This document shows, piece by piece, positions 36,618-48,190 of a stretch of 64,000 nucleotides of DNA. Each line of letters starts with the position of its first letter. Positions within the stretch are counted from its first letter, which is position 1. Source of the stretch: Agaricus subrufescens (taxonomy: Eukaryota; Basidiomycota; Agaricomycetes; Agaricales; Agaricaceae); NCBI GenBank assembly GCA_029945375.1, contig CM057057.1:4030001-4094000 (forward strand), written 5' to 3'. The position numbers and the translations under genes are program-made. The notes under the pieces were generated by a model, which worked only from the letters and a program-made list of their open reading frames with translations, did not search any database and was not told the origin of the DNA.

Positions 36618-38665
36618 CTACGAAGTCACTGAGAGGGGGTAAGTATCTCGGACTCGTAAACTTTATATGAATACTCACTGTAGCTGGCTGGATCGATATG
36701 GTTCGGTAACTCGGGAACTGCCACCTCGAATCGAGACTGAATTGCCGCCATGACTTGTTGATCAGATTCCGAGGTCACAAATGTGATGGCAAGACCTTTC
36801 GTGCCAAAACGACCCGCACGACTAAATGAGAGGTTATTTAATGAAGCTCGACTGGGATCATAGATCAAGATGCATACCCCACACGATGCAAGTAACTATC
36901 TGGATCTGGAGGGCAGTCATAGTTTACGACAATGTTGACACGCTCCACATCAATGCCTCGACCGAAGATATCGGTTGCTACGAGAATCCGCTTTTCGAAA
37001 GCCTTAAAGGCGGTATAGCGATTGATTCTAAAACAATATGCCAATCAACAAAAACAATACTTGATATCCGAAACTCCGTACCGTTCTTCCTGGGTAAGGC
37101 CGGAATGGATGCAGATGCTCGGGAAATTGCACGAAACAAGCAGTTTGTCAAGTTCAATACATCGAGCAACAGATTTAACAAAGATGACGACCTACGAAGT
37201 AACCAGATAAAAAAATATTTAAGGAGAATTAAGCTAATAACTCACTTGGTTAAAGTCCAGTGTATCCAGTAGATCGTTCAGCTTTCTGTTTTTCTGCACT
37301 TCTTCCAGTTTGACATAGTGTTGTTGCAAGCCGTGTAAAGTCAGCTTTGTTTCATCATCGACGAATATTTCAAGTGGCTAGACAGAAGCGTCAGCCAGAT
37401 TTATTCAAAGGTAGATACGCTCAACTTACATTGGCCATGAATTTTTTGCATGTCACGCGAATTTCCTTCGCTAAAGTAGCACTGAACATCATGACTTGTT
37501 TGTGATGAGGAGTAGCCCGGAAAATTTCTTGCACGTCACGCCGCATGTCTGGTGAGCGATGTTGCAATTAGAAGATCTGGTCGGAAAGCAGTTGCAAGAA
37601 GAAAAGCAGAAGACGTAAAGCAGTCAAAGTGGCATCGAGTCAATCCTGCGTTAGCGGCTGGGAGATGATCTCCAAAATACTCCAGTTCCCATGTTCTCCC
37701 GTCAATCGTTACGTAGTGCATATATCGAAACGCGCAGATCAATCGCAGCCTGAGGCTTTCGCATACAAGTGCACCTCCCGAAAGCTGAACTCCCTCCAAC
37801 ACGCAACGCCCAGGATAGAACGCCTCGGGTAGCGATCACCCAAAACCAGATACAATCGACTGGTCGATGCAATGGACGAATGAAATGGATTTAAAGCCCC
37901 AAATTCGACTAACCAAGCTGTTCAAGCATCTTGTCACACTCGTCTAGAACGAAGTGTTTCACGTTTTTTGCGTCCAAAACTTTGTCACGTGCAAGGGCGT
38001 TTAGCCGACCAGGAGTCGCGACGACAATGTGGGGACATTTATTCTTGTCTCGAAGAATTTCGGCATCTTTGGTGACAGGGGTGCCACCGTAGAAAGTGCT
38101 GACACGGACGTCGGGCATGTACTTCGCGAAGCGAGTGTACTCATTTTTAATTTGAAAAGCGAGTTCACGGGTATGGCAAAGAACGATGGCTGAGACTTCG
38201 CCATTGACGGGTTCCAATTGCTGGAGTGTTGCAAGGACGAAGACCGCAGTCTTGCCGTGCCCCGACTTGGCCTGGCAAAGAACATCCATGCCCAACACGG
38301 CTTGAGGGATGCACTCTTGTTGGACTGCACGTGTAAAATGTCAGTGATTGGCTTGAAACAAGTGAGGGAGCCACCTTCTGAAGGGTGTTCAAAGCCGAGG
38401 TCACTGATAGCACGTAAAAGTTCCGGTTTCAACAAAAAATCTCTGGACGACGTGTAAACTTCACATACAGGGAGTGTGCTAGAAGTACTCACTTGAACCC
38501 CGTGGAATGAATTCCAGAAAATGTTTTTTTATCCTTGTCGTCTCCACTGGTCACTGCGCCAGTAGCAGGAGCACCGTTAGTCCCTGCAGCCGCTGCTCCA
38601 CTGTTCGGTACGAGATCATGCTCATCCTCGTAGTCGATAAGATCGTCGTTGTCGTGCGCGCTCAT
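36618..38665 (-). CDS. SUB2: DEAD-box RNA helicase SUB2 (UAP56), splicing and mRNA export
   Basis: ATPase of the spliceosome and TREX complex. Start [19 protein letters not shown] at 38665. Motifs: GFEHPSEVQQECIP (Q motif, across a splice), [11 protein letters not shown] (I), HTRELAFQI (Ia), VVATPGRL, the Sub2-type box DECDKML in place of DEAD, FSAT (III), and [19 protein letters not shown] (VI) near the end. The C-terminus [19 protein letters not shown] is completed by a tiny last exon (36618-36628) adding MTS and the stop, as in other fungi. Most introns are about 50 bp, but the one after [10 protein letters not shown] is 365 bp (37549-37913). Identification is secure; about 440 residues. 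Confidence 0.96.
37549..37913 (-). other. Unusually long SUB2 intron
   Basis: Donor after CTTG (GTTAGT), acceptor CACCAG, joining MLEQL to [10 protein letters not shown]. It is about seven times the length of neighbouring introns. If kept in the mRNA, translation stops two codons in (GGT TAG). An internal branch-and-acceptor-like sequence, CGCTAACGCAG, lies about 100 nt before the used acceptor. I see no C/D or H/ACA snoRNA boxes. Confidence 0.8.
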
Positions 38666-39324
38666 GGTTGAAAATGACAAGTAGAAAAGAAAGGTAAGTA
38701 ACACGCACACACCATTCACATATGTCACAGTCGCGTTATGATTGATTCAACAGCTCTAGCCAAACAATACAAGCTCGCACGGGCCCTACACGTGCTACTA
38801 TGAAGAATATCGACCTAGGACATGTCCAGCTAGGATAAACCCAGCCATAAACATTAACGGACTCAACGATGTACCGAGGCGTGAGTTTGAGGGTGCCCCG
38901 AGAGCAGCAAATCATTCGAATAAAACTCTGGACAGTTTTCCAATTATGGTGCTGTCTGCATTCGGGCAGCATGTCCGGCCTTTTTGTGCTTATATTATAG
39001 GCCATATATCGAGTATCGCCGAAGCTGTTCACCCCGGGGATCGATCTCAGTACAGCCTAGGTTCCGTGGACTCGAGTTTTAGGCCTTAGGCCGAAATTTC
39101 GATCATTCTAGCGACCCTATTTCTATCCAAAAACGGAAAATCCGAAAAGAGCCGATACCCTTGAGTACCGTTATGCTTAAGTATTCGCTGCCGTACGATC
39201 TACACTACTAGTCCATCACCCACCTTGAGTGCGCTGTGATAGGTTTATAAGAGCTGGATTTGTACCAGTGATATACCCATTCCCAACAACATCCCACGTA
39301 TCGACCTTGGACAGGGCATTTTGC
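38666..39324. promoter_or_regulatory. Divergent intergenic region, SUB2 / DIC1 (659 bp)
   Basis: Should hold the promoters of both divergent genes. A small minus-strand ORF (38736-39032) has no family features and sits in the SUB2 leader region. No RNA gene seen. Confidence 0.5.
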
Positions 39325-40760
39325 ATGGCAAAGAGTTACCCATTTTGGTCCGTCCTCAGTTTCGTATTCTAAGAAGCTAAACATATCCCTGACTGACTTT
39401 AGGCTTGGAGGTCCGTTCTAATCATTATGATCCTCATGTTGTAGTCATCGTTAAATTTTCGTCTCTCAGGTGTTGCAGCCTCAAGTACGTCTGGTATTGC
39501 TCATTACTTGAAACTTTCTGATAGTTTTGACAGTGGCTGCTTCATGTACACATCCACTTGATGTTGTCAAAGTGTAGGTATCTGAGGGAATGTTCATCAT
39601 CCACGCTAATGTCATTCTTCAGGCGGATGCAGACTTTGCAGTCTGCTCCGGGTTCTGCACCACCTTCAACCATCTATGTCATCCGTTCTTCGATCTCTCA
39701 GTCCGGTTTTCGGAGCCTTTATGCCGGCCTCACGGCGTCTCTAATGCGCCAGATGTCATATTCTATGGTACGCCTGGGAAGCTACGAAAAAATGAAAGAG
39801 CACCTCTCGAGAGACGGGCGACCCTCAACGCTCCAATTGTTATTCGCCGCCAGCTTGGCCGGAGGACTCGGTGGGATTGCTGGCAATCCTGCAGGTGTGT
39901 CATCAGCTCGTTTGTTTGCCTTCCCCTCACCGGGCACCAGATATCATCCTCGTACGAATGACAAGTGATCTAATTAGACAGCCGGACAAACGCTATAACT
40001 ATTCGAATGCTATTACAGGCCTTATAAACTTGATTAAGACAGAGGGCGCCCGTGGCTTGGGAAGAGGTATTAGCACCAACACTGTACGTTGTGATTTCGT
40101 CTATAGCTCTTGAAGCTAAAATAGCGCAGACAAGGGCGGTTCTTATGAATGTAAGTGCTCATTCATCCATAGCCTGTCCATTAATGCTAATTATGCCCTC
40201 AGGCTTCCCAAGTAGGCTCGTACGTGTTGTCTCATTTGCGTTTCGAATCCTGCCAATGACTTTGCCGCAGCTACGACTTCTTCAAGGGCATCTTGCTTCA
40301 CAAAACTTTACCCGGTTTCAATTATGAACTTCGAGACAATTTATTAACGCACTTCCTTGCCAGTGGCTTGGCTGGTACAGTTGCAACCAGTACGTAACCT
40401 GTTTTGCCATTGGTCGATTACGCCACCATGCGTTTTATAGCCGTCTGCTCTCCTGCCGATGTCGTTAGGTCGCGTGTGATGGCTTCTGTACGTGAAGCAG
40501 TTTAGGAGTGTTTCAGTCCAATCTCAAAGTTGCGGTCTTCTAGTCAACCAAGGCGCCAGTATCAGAAGTCCTGGCGCGTTCCATACGTGAAGAAGGCATC
40601 ACTTTCCTTTTCAAGGGTTGGACCCCCGCTTTTATCCGATTGGGACCCAACACAGTGTTGCTATTCGTTTTCTTTGAGGTATTGCCTTTGCCTTCTGCTG
40701 TTCTTCTACTCATCCTTGCATCATCAGCAACTCAAGGGTGCATGGAGACAAATGACATGA
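39325..40760 (+). CDS. DIC1: Mitochondrial dicarboxylate carrier
   Basis: Inner-membrane carrier (SLC25 family) exchanging malate or succinate for phosphate. Twelve exons: 39325-39347, 39403-39410, 39470-39484, 39534-39573, 39623-39894, 39941-40083, 40130-40150, 40203-40219, 40271-40389, 40441-40487, 40544-40678, 40728-40760; total 290 aa. Three SLC25 repeats with signatures PLDVVKVRMQT, PADIILVRM and PADVVRSRVM. The N-terminus MAKSYPFWLGGVAASMAASC and the third-repeat segment TTVCSPADVVRSRVMAS are typical of DIC1. Exon 2 is only 8 nt. The very short exons are supported by frame and by the conserved residues they rebuild. Substrate class is inferred from the closest family. Confidence 0.93.
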
Positions 40761-41236
40761 GGCATCAATGCACTGGTCTATCGAATATGCTAATTCGTAT
40801 ATATTCCGTCAACATTTTACTGTGCTATAAGCAAGCGCCTTATACGGACCAGTTGCCCCTTAGACTCAGTCGGTCATTTAGATAGGCCTATCCATACCTG
40901 ACATTTGTATCGCTCCTATTTATTAGGTGGAATCCTTGTTACTATGATGTAGCAGCTACAGTTTGAAGTCTAAAGACAGTAATACGTTGTCCATAGCTAA
41001 TTGAATAATTCCTTCTAAAGCTTACTTTTCTTGTCCGTTGAGGGATAGATGTGACGCTTCTGCGCAATTCGAGTCGCACCGACAGTGTGAGAGTATGACC
41101 AAATACAGAAAGCGTCTGGTTGCGTGTGAAATTTTCAAGTAAAGATAGCCACAGCCAATTTTCTTTGTATGAAGAATTTCCCAATCACTACCGTTTACAA
41201 AGGCATTGTGCCTTCTTTGTTTGCCTCTCCTAAGTA
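40761..41236. other. Intergenic gap, DIC1 to ROK1 (476 bp)
   Basis: 3' UTR of DIC1 and promoter of ROK1, both plus strand. No convincing ORF: the minus-strand frame at 40942-41184 lacks an ATG. Nothing else seen. Confidence 0.5.
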
Positions 41237-43352
41237 ATGGAGGCCTTTCAACTACTCTCGACTGGCGGCGTCAAGTTCAACAAAGCCAAATACAAGAAAG
41301 ATGTCAATCTATTCACTGTGTGTGTTGCATCACCTGTAATGGTGGATCCAGGCATTGATCCCATTTGATTCAGGAAACCAAAAGACCACCTCCAACTTTG
41401 CCCGGAGATCTACCTATGGAGTTAGACTTCTTTAAGTACGCTCGCGGTGGCTCCGAAAAGCGAAAACACCCCAGCGTTGCCTCTCCACAACAAAAGAACG
41501 AGGAGCTGAGAGTTGATGAGGAAGATGAGGAGGACAACAATGGGTTAGAACAATCACAAGTAGCAGAGCCATTTACCGCAAGGCATCGAGTCACAGCTAG
41601 AGGGAATGAGATTCCAAATTCTATCAGCTCATTTGAAGAACTTGGTGAACGGTATAACGTTTCAAATCAATTATTCCAGAACCTTATTAAGAGCGGGTAT
41701 CGACACCCCACAAGTATTCAGTCCCATGCAGTGCCCATAATGATGAGTGTATGTCTACCCCTCACTCTCAGTGCTGTTTTGACCCAGGGCAGTCTCGCGA
41801 TCTTGCGGCTATCTCACCCACAGGTACCGGGAAGACGCTTTCTTATCTGTTACCTATCATGGCCTTACTACGGTCACCAATATCAACTATGAAGAATGAA
41901 ACACGTCTTGGTGTTCGTGCACTAGTGATAGTTCCAACGCGAGAGCTTGCGCATCAGATATACAATGAATCACTCAAATTGGCGCAAGGTCGGAAATGGC
42001 GGACTATTATGTTCACCAAGGCAACAGCGAATACCTTGTCGAATAGGGATGTAAGAGACAAAGTTGGTAAGAGTATTTCAAAGTGCAATGTACGAAGTTT
42101 ACAACTACTATGCAGATCTCATTATCAGCACACCACTACGCCTTGTAGCGTCGCTACGCGCTGGAACTCTTGATTTACAAAAGTAATGCCAAACGCAGAA
42201 TAAAGGGTTTATGACTAATTTACATCTTAGCGTTCGCCATCTCGTTCTCGATGAGGCTGATAGACTTTTCGACACGGAATTTTTCTCGCAAACACAAGAG
42301 ATCATTACATACTGTAATCACCCAGAAGCTCAGAAAGCCGTCTTTAGTGCCACTCTCCCTGCGGGTGCTGAAAAAATAGCCATGGAAATGCTACGGGACC
42401 CGATACGAATAGTTGTTGGTTTAAAGTGCGTCCAGCGGGATTATTCAGAGTGTTTCTCCGTTATAACCAACACCTAGAGACACACCTCTACCTCTCATTC
42501 AGCAGAACCTTACTTATGTCGCTGACGATCAATCCAAGCTTCCAAGCCTGCTCAGTCATTTCGCCAAACCATACAACCCCCCTGTCCTCATCTTCACTTC
42601 CACACAAATTCGTGCCTCCTCTCTGGCGGAAGAACTCGTCATGAGCGGAATTCCAAATGTAGATTCTCTGCATGCTGGTATGACTCAAAAGGAGCGAGAT
42701 GAAAGTGTTGGTCGTATGAAGCAAGGCAAAAGCTGGATCATGATTACTACAGAAGTCATGGCTCGCGGTATGGACTTCAAGGGTGTACGAGAGGTGATCA
42801 ATTATGACTTTCCAACAAGCGTGCAAAGCTATGTTCATAGGATAGGTACGTATTCTCCGACAGAGCTTTACACTAGACCTCATTACATTTGAAGGCCGTA
42901 CAGGCCGTGCTGGTCGAGAAGGCAAGGCAACCACATTTTTCACTGACGAAGACGCCCCTTTCCTCAAATCGTACGCTGTTATCTCCTCATTTTGACTACT
43001 AATTGACCCTGATCGGGTTTTCTGCAGCATTGCCAATGTAATTATGCAATCTGGTCAAACGGTACCGGACTGGATTGTCAAACTTCCTAAGCCCTCGAAA
43101 ATGAGGCGCAAGGCTATGGGTAAAGTCCAACGGCCTGAAACAGTAAACAAGGCTCGCAATATTGGACGTCAGGACGCTTTGAAAAAACGGTGCGCTCTTT
43201 TTAAGTAGGCTACCGCAAAGACTCATCAGCAAATCTCTGCCAGCGACATGATTGCGGCATCTAAGCGAAGGAAGATTAAAGCTATCTCCGAGGGAGAGCA
43301 ACACGAAACCGACAAATACGACTCGTTAGAGGGGACTAGTTATGTATCATAA
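41237..43352 (+). CDS. ROK1: DEAD-box RNA helicase ROK1 (DDX52), ribosome biogenesis
   Basis: Helicase of 18S rRNA processing in the nucleolus. Exons 41237-41317, 41374-41748, 41793-42066, 42116-42182, 42231-42425, 42478-42845, 42895-42970, 43028-43189, 43244-43352; 568 aa. Motifs: Rok1-type N-terminus [20 protein letters not shown] motif [30 protein letters not shown] (I); PTRELAHQ (Ia); STPLRL (Ib); LDEADRLFD (II, DEAD); FSATLP (III); [26 protein letters not shown] (V); [13 protein letters not shown] (VI, across a splice). The last intron uses the acceptor before CGACATG, giving [13 protein letters not shown], which is the family ending; nearer acceptors cause a stop. It ends 29 bp from the CCA1 stop. 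Confidence 0.95.
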
Positions 43353-43381
43353 GAATAGGGGTATTCTAGTCTTTGTAATCA

Positions 43382-45593
43382 CTAATTCGTTCGGAGTCGT
43401 TTGGGAGCTGGTTCAGAAATTGGATCTTTCACTTCTATGCCCCCCATTCGACGTTGCTCTTTGAGCCAATCAATGCATTCTTCCTTTGTGCCTGTCGAGT
43501 GTTCTAGTTGCCATTCAATGACTTGTTCCAGTACTCTTCCCAGCCATCTTCCAGGTTTTGTCGCTCCTAGTGCAGTAACGACTTCCCGGCCCTATGTATG
43601 GGGTCAATAGAGTTTTTGAGAGCAAATTGAATCGCTCACATCTAACAAAGGCTTCATCTCACCCACATTACGAAGATCAAAGTCTTCGACTTTTTTGGCA
43701 AAGCTATTATATCTTTCGATTATGATCGTCGAGTTCTTTTCTGAAACGGAAACTCTGTCAATTGTTCCGATGATTTCTAAAGAAATAACGAACTGTCCAG
43801 AGCGTCTTTTCCGACATCATAGCATTCAATAAGTTCTAATGCCAAGGAAAATAAGAATGAGCTTGTCCAGTGTACACCGCTGGAAGGGCTATGAATTGCT
43901 CTTTGTCGTAATAAAAGCCCTTGCTTCGTGTCAGATAGACAGGGGATGAGATATTGTTTCCACTCACCAATCCCTACCCTTTCAGCAGTTGGGTGGAGCT
44001 TGCTCGGGTCGGAAACAGCAGGGGCGATTGAGGTGTGGGCCGTGAACAGCGGGGGTATACCATCTGAAAAGTGAAATTGCGATCCAAGTTTCAGTGATTC
44101 GCGCATCACAAGTTCGACCAGTGACTTTTCCTTGCTTTTCTTATCACGATAGGTCAAATTCCTATAAGGTGTCAGTGCAGCAGCAAGATAGAGACGTGAA
44201 GAGCATGTTGGATCATTGACGATGGCTTCATAATATATTGAGTGGACACTAGGGATGTCGGAACTGGTCTTTCCTTCCCTGCGCCCTAAAAGATACCGCA
44301 GGATTAAAACGGCAGCCCAACCGATTCGGGAGGATTCAGGCACTCCTGATAGAGTCGATGAGAATGCTTCGGGTATAACGAAGAATATAGATTCGTAGAG
44401 GGATAAGTTGTAGATTAGTTCAATGGCACGCAGTGGATCCCTGCCTGTTATCTGATTAGGACCAAAAAACACAAACCACGAAACAAACATGGTCACCTCT
44501 TATCATCTTGGACAGCTCCTCGCCTACTCGTTCTCTAGCTACTTTTCCAACCAGGGCTTTCTTGAACACGATTGCGAGAACCAGCTCAGTAAAGAGAGCG
44601 GAAGAAAACACAAACCAAAGCCTTACTTGAATCACAGGATCTTTCGCAGCCTCTTCCACTTCTGGGACAATTATGAAACCAAGCCGACTTGCGAATCGTA
44701 TGCATCGCAACACACGTAGAGGGTCGTCGAGAAACGTTTCTCGTGGAGGCAGAGGTGTCCGAATGATTCCGTTTTCCAAATCACTACGGCCCTTCAGTCC
44801 ATAAGTGTATATGCCATGATTCGCCTGAGGAACTCTCACCTTGCCAGTAAAATCCTCTACTTCACGTGTATGAACATTGTAGAACAGTGCATTGATCGTA
44901 ATATCTCTCCGCATAGCGTCCTGAAGGGGCGTCCCGAATGACTGCGTGATTTTTGGAAGTTACAGCCGAGCGAGACCGGAAAGAAACAGTAGACTCACAA
45001 CGCCGGTTGGTATACGGCTGTCGTCTGCATATTCTTCACATCTGAGATTCACGAGATCAATATCCAGTCCAAACACGTTAAAGGTGGCCGTCTCCAAGTG
45101 TTTGGACTGTTCTGGATTTTGCGCAATCTTGCTAATCGTCCCCGTTTCCACACCTTTCTTGCTGGCGTATGCGGCCAATTGTTCTGCAAATGCAAAACCC
45201 ATTGAATTGTTAAGCGCGATGTCGATGTCATGGCACTCTGAGCCAAGCAACTACTGCGAATAAGATTTTTATGGGATGGCATTTATTACCGTCGCTGACC
45301 TTGTCGCGTACCCAGCCACCTGCGATTCTGCATACCGTCCGCGCGGACTCATCTTCCTGTGCATCCTTCACATAGTCATCAAGAAGTTGGCAAATACGAT
45401 CCTCGTCTTCTGTGAGCCGAATCTGAGCATCTAGAGGGACGGCGGATTTGTTCACGGGATAGGCCCGTAGGGACATCGTCGAAGACGACCTAACGAACCC
45501 CCGGGGCCCTCTTTTGCCAAAAAATGAGCGACGAAAACAAAACATGTACGTCATCAAAAATTGAGCCCTCCAGATCAATTGCTTCGCAGACAT
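43382..45593 (-). CDS. CCA1: tRNA nucleotidyltransferase (CCA-adding enzyme), probable dual targeting
   Basis: Adds the 3' CCA to tRNAs. Exons 45300-45593, 44999-45250, 44627-44941, 44497-44560, 43794-44444, 43640-43740, 43382-43591; 628 aa from the first ATG. Class II nucleotidyltransferase head: RIAGGWVRDKLLGSECHDID with the catalytic Asp pair, then SFGTPLQDAMRRDITINALFYN and the neck FLDDPLRVLRCIRFASRLGF. Three main in-frame ATGs occur: 45593, 45554 and 45476. The segment before the last (MSLRAYPVNKSAVPLD) is rich in Arg, Phe and Ser with no acid, like a mitochondrial presequence. In yeast CCA1 alternate starts supply mitochondria, cytosol and nucleus; the same is likely here. The sixth exon begins KNSTIIIERYNS; the splice was set by frame. 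Confidence 0.94.
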
Positions 45594-45862
45594 CACGAGC
45601 TTTGTACATGACTAGTTGTTGTGAACTACACAAGCCCAGGCGTTCAATACAGAAATGGCCACATCATTCCAATCACACCTAGCACGTTCGCGACTGTCGC
45701 ATTACTGCATACCAGGCGTCTGAGGTTGGGTCGGATAATGCCGTCTGTTTCCCACGGTCGCTGACCTTGTGGTGAACTCGAGGTCCTTAGTTTAATTCCA
45801 AGCACGTAACCTGTTACCCTCGTTTCTCCCCTCCCCCACTCTCAAATTCCAAGGCTCTACGA
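45594..45862. promoter_or_regulatory. Divergent promoter region, CCA1 / VAC8
   Basis: 269 bp between divergent starts. A C/T-rich run at about 45822-45845 lies just before the VAC8 ATG. No TATA box seen. Confidence 0.45.
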
Positions 45863-48190
45863 ATGGGAAATATATCCAGCTGCTGCGAATCGTGCTGTAT
45901 GATGCTTGTTGTCTCCGAATCGTGATTCAGAGCTCACGCCCATCCAGTCCAGGGCCGCAGGTCTCAACAATACGAGCCGTTGCTCTTAGAGAACGAGCGA
46001 GAAGCTGTAGCTGACCTGCTGCAATACCTGGAAAGTACGTTTTTCAATGTCTCTACCAAGTTCATTCCTGAAATGCTTGCCCTTCAGACCGCGCAACGAC
46101 AAATTTCTTCTCAGGCGATCCTCTTTCTGCACTCACCACGCTCTCTTTCTCCGATAATGTCGACCTCCAACGTAGTGCTGCTCTTGCCTTTGCTGAAATC
46201 ACGGAAAAAGAAGTTCGGCCTGTCGCCAGAGACACACTAGATCCCATTCTCTTTTTGTTGAGTAGTCACGACGCAGAAGTCCAGCGGGCAGCAAGCGCCG
46301 CTCTTGGAAACCTAGCAGTGAACAGTAAGGCAGCCACGATGCCAATTGATACCATGCTGATCCTAATGCCTCTGTAGCTGACAACAAGCTTCTCATTGTC
46401 AAACTCGGCGGGCTTGAGCCGCTCATACGTCAAATGCTGAGTCCTAATGTTGAAGTCCAGTGCAATGCAGTCGGTTGCGTGACGAATCTGGCAACTCATG
46501 GTGATATACTTTACGGATATTATTCTCCGGGTACGTTAACCTCGTCCTTCAGATGATAACAAGTCAAAAATTGCCAAGTCTGGAGCTTTGGTCCCTCTTA
46601 CTCGCCTCGCGCGTTCCAAAGACATGCGGGTGCAGAGGAACGCCACTGGCGCGTTGTTGAATATGACGCATTCAGGTGAGCTCTACAGGAAATTTACATG
46701 ACCCTCCATATCGAGATACTTGACAGATGAAAACCGACAACAGCTTGTCAATGCTGGTGCCATCCCAGTCCTTGTCAGCCTCCTGAACTCGCCTGATACG
46801 GATGTCCAATATTATTGTACCACTGCCCTGAGCAACATAGCTGTCGATGGTATGCGACCGTCTTTTATCCGTGTGGGAAATTGAAGCTCATAGATTCGCC
46901 GCTCTATCAGCTCTAAATAGGAAGAAGCTCGCACAAAGCGAGCCGAAGCTAATCAGTAGCCTCGTGCAGCTCATGGATAGCCCTAGTTTGAAGGTTCAAT
47001 GCCAAGCAGCCCTCGCTCTTCGTAATCTTGCTAGTGATGGTAAGTAAGTTTTATCGCATATAATGTATTCTGCTAAGTCTATGTTAGAGAAATACCAACT
47101 GGAGATCGTCAAATGCGATGGATTACAGGCCCTTCTCCGCCTGCTTCAGTCAACGTATCTTCCCCTCATTCTTTCGTCCGCGGCCTGTGTTCGCAATGTA
47201 TCAATTCATCCACAAAACGAGTCGCCCATCATCGAGTCTGGCTTTTTACAACCTCTCATCAATTTACTCTCTTTCAAGGAGAATGAAGAGGTTCAGTGCC
47301 ATGCTATCTCCACATTGCGCAATCTTGCTGCGAGCTCGGAAAAGAACAAGGGGGCAATTGTCAAGGCTGGTGCTATCCAAACCATCAAGGAACTTATACT
47401 AGAAGTCCCAGTAGGCGTGCAAAGCGAGATGACGGCATGTGTTGCCGTTCTTGCTCTAAGTGGTGAGTGAAAACTTTGATTTAGGGTGCTTTCGCTAATT
47501 TCACAACACCGGCAGACGAACTTAAGAGCCAACTATTGGAGATGGGCGTCCTAGAATTTCTGATTCCTTTGACTAATTCGCCAAGTGGAGAAGTCCAGGG
47601 CAACGCCGCCGCCGCTATTGGTAATCTGTCGTCAAAAGATAATCGAATTGCAAACGACGACTACTCTCACTTCAATGATGTCTGGGAAAAGCCTGAAGGT
47701 GGCATGCATGATTATCTTCATCGATTCCTCATAAGCCCAGACGGTACATTCCAACATATAGCTGTCTGGACGATTGTGCAACTACTTGAATCAGGAGGTT
47801 GGTGTCAAATTGAAATACGAAAGCCCTGTTGCTGACTTTATTCTAGATCCCCAACTTGTCAGCAATATAAGGAATTCCGCCAAAGTCCTTCCCTTTGTTC
47901 GTACTCTCTCTCACTCCCGGACGTCTACACCTGCATCGTCTGTTGGCACACCCCACTCTCATCGCTCGGCTACACAATCCCAAGATGATGAAGCATTACT
48001 AGGACAGCAAGAGATTGTGGTTCTTGCCCGCCGAATCTTGGAATACGTGGAAGGAGACGAAGGATTTGCATCCTCCAGTGTGGGAGGATCGCATGTACAG
48101 CCTGGTTCATCGATAGGTAGCTCCCAACGTGATCACGAGGAACTTCGGCGCAGTGTGAGGGAGGCCTTTGCTCCAGGGTCTCATCGCTAG
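45863..48190 (+). CDS. VAC8: Vacuolar armadillo-repeat protein VAC8
   Basis: Vacuole membrane scaffold for inheritance, nucleus-vacuole contact and Cvt/autophagy. Exons 45863-45896, 45948-46034, 46088-46324, 46378-46500, 46553-46675, 46727-46849, 46911-47039, 47088-47462, 47516-47797, 47847-48190; 618 aa. The N-terminus [12 protein letters not shown] has Gly2 for myristoylation and Cys residues for palmitoylation, encoded by a 34-nt first exon. Then [20 protein letters not shown] and [20 protein letters not shown], typical of VAC8. About eleven armadillo repeats follow, several with one exon each ([35 protein letters not shown]). The Ser/Thr-rich C-terminus ends [14 protein letters not shown]. 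The repeat-exon match suggests old internal duplication. Confidence 0.96.

Noticed and set aside
37536..37802. ORF within the long SUB2 intron
   Set aside because: On the same strand but crosses the acceptor out of the SUB2 frame; no recognisable content and no promoter.
38666..39324. tRNA or snoRNA in the SUB2/DIC1 gap
   Set aside because: No A/B box pair or C/D boxes found by eye; a covariance-model scan would settle it.
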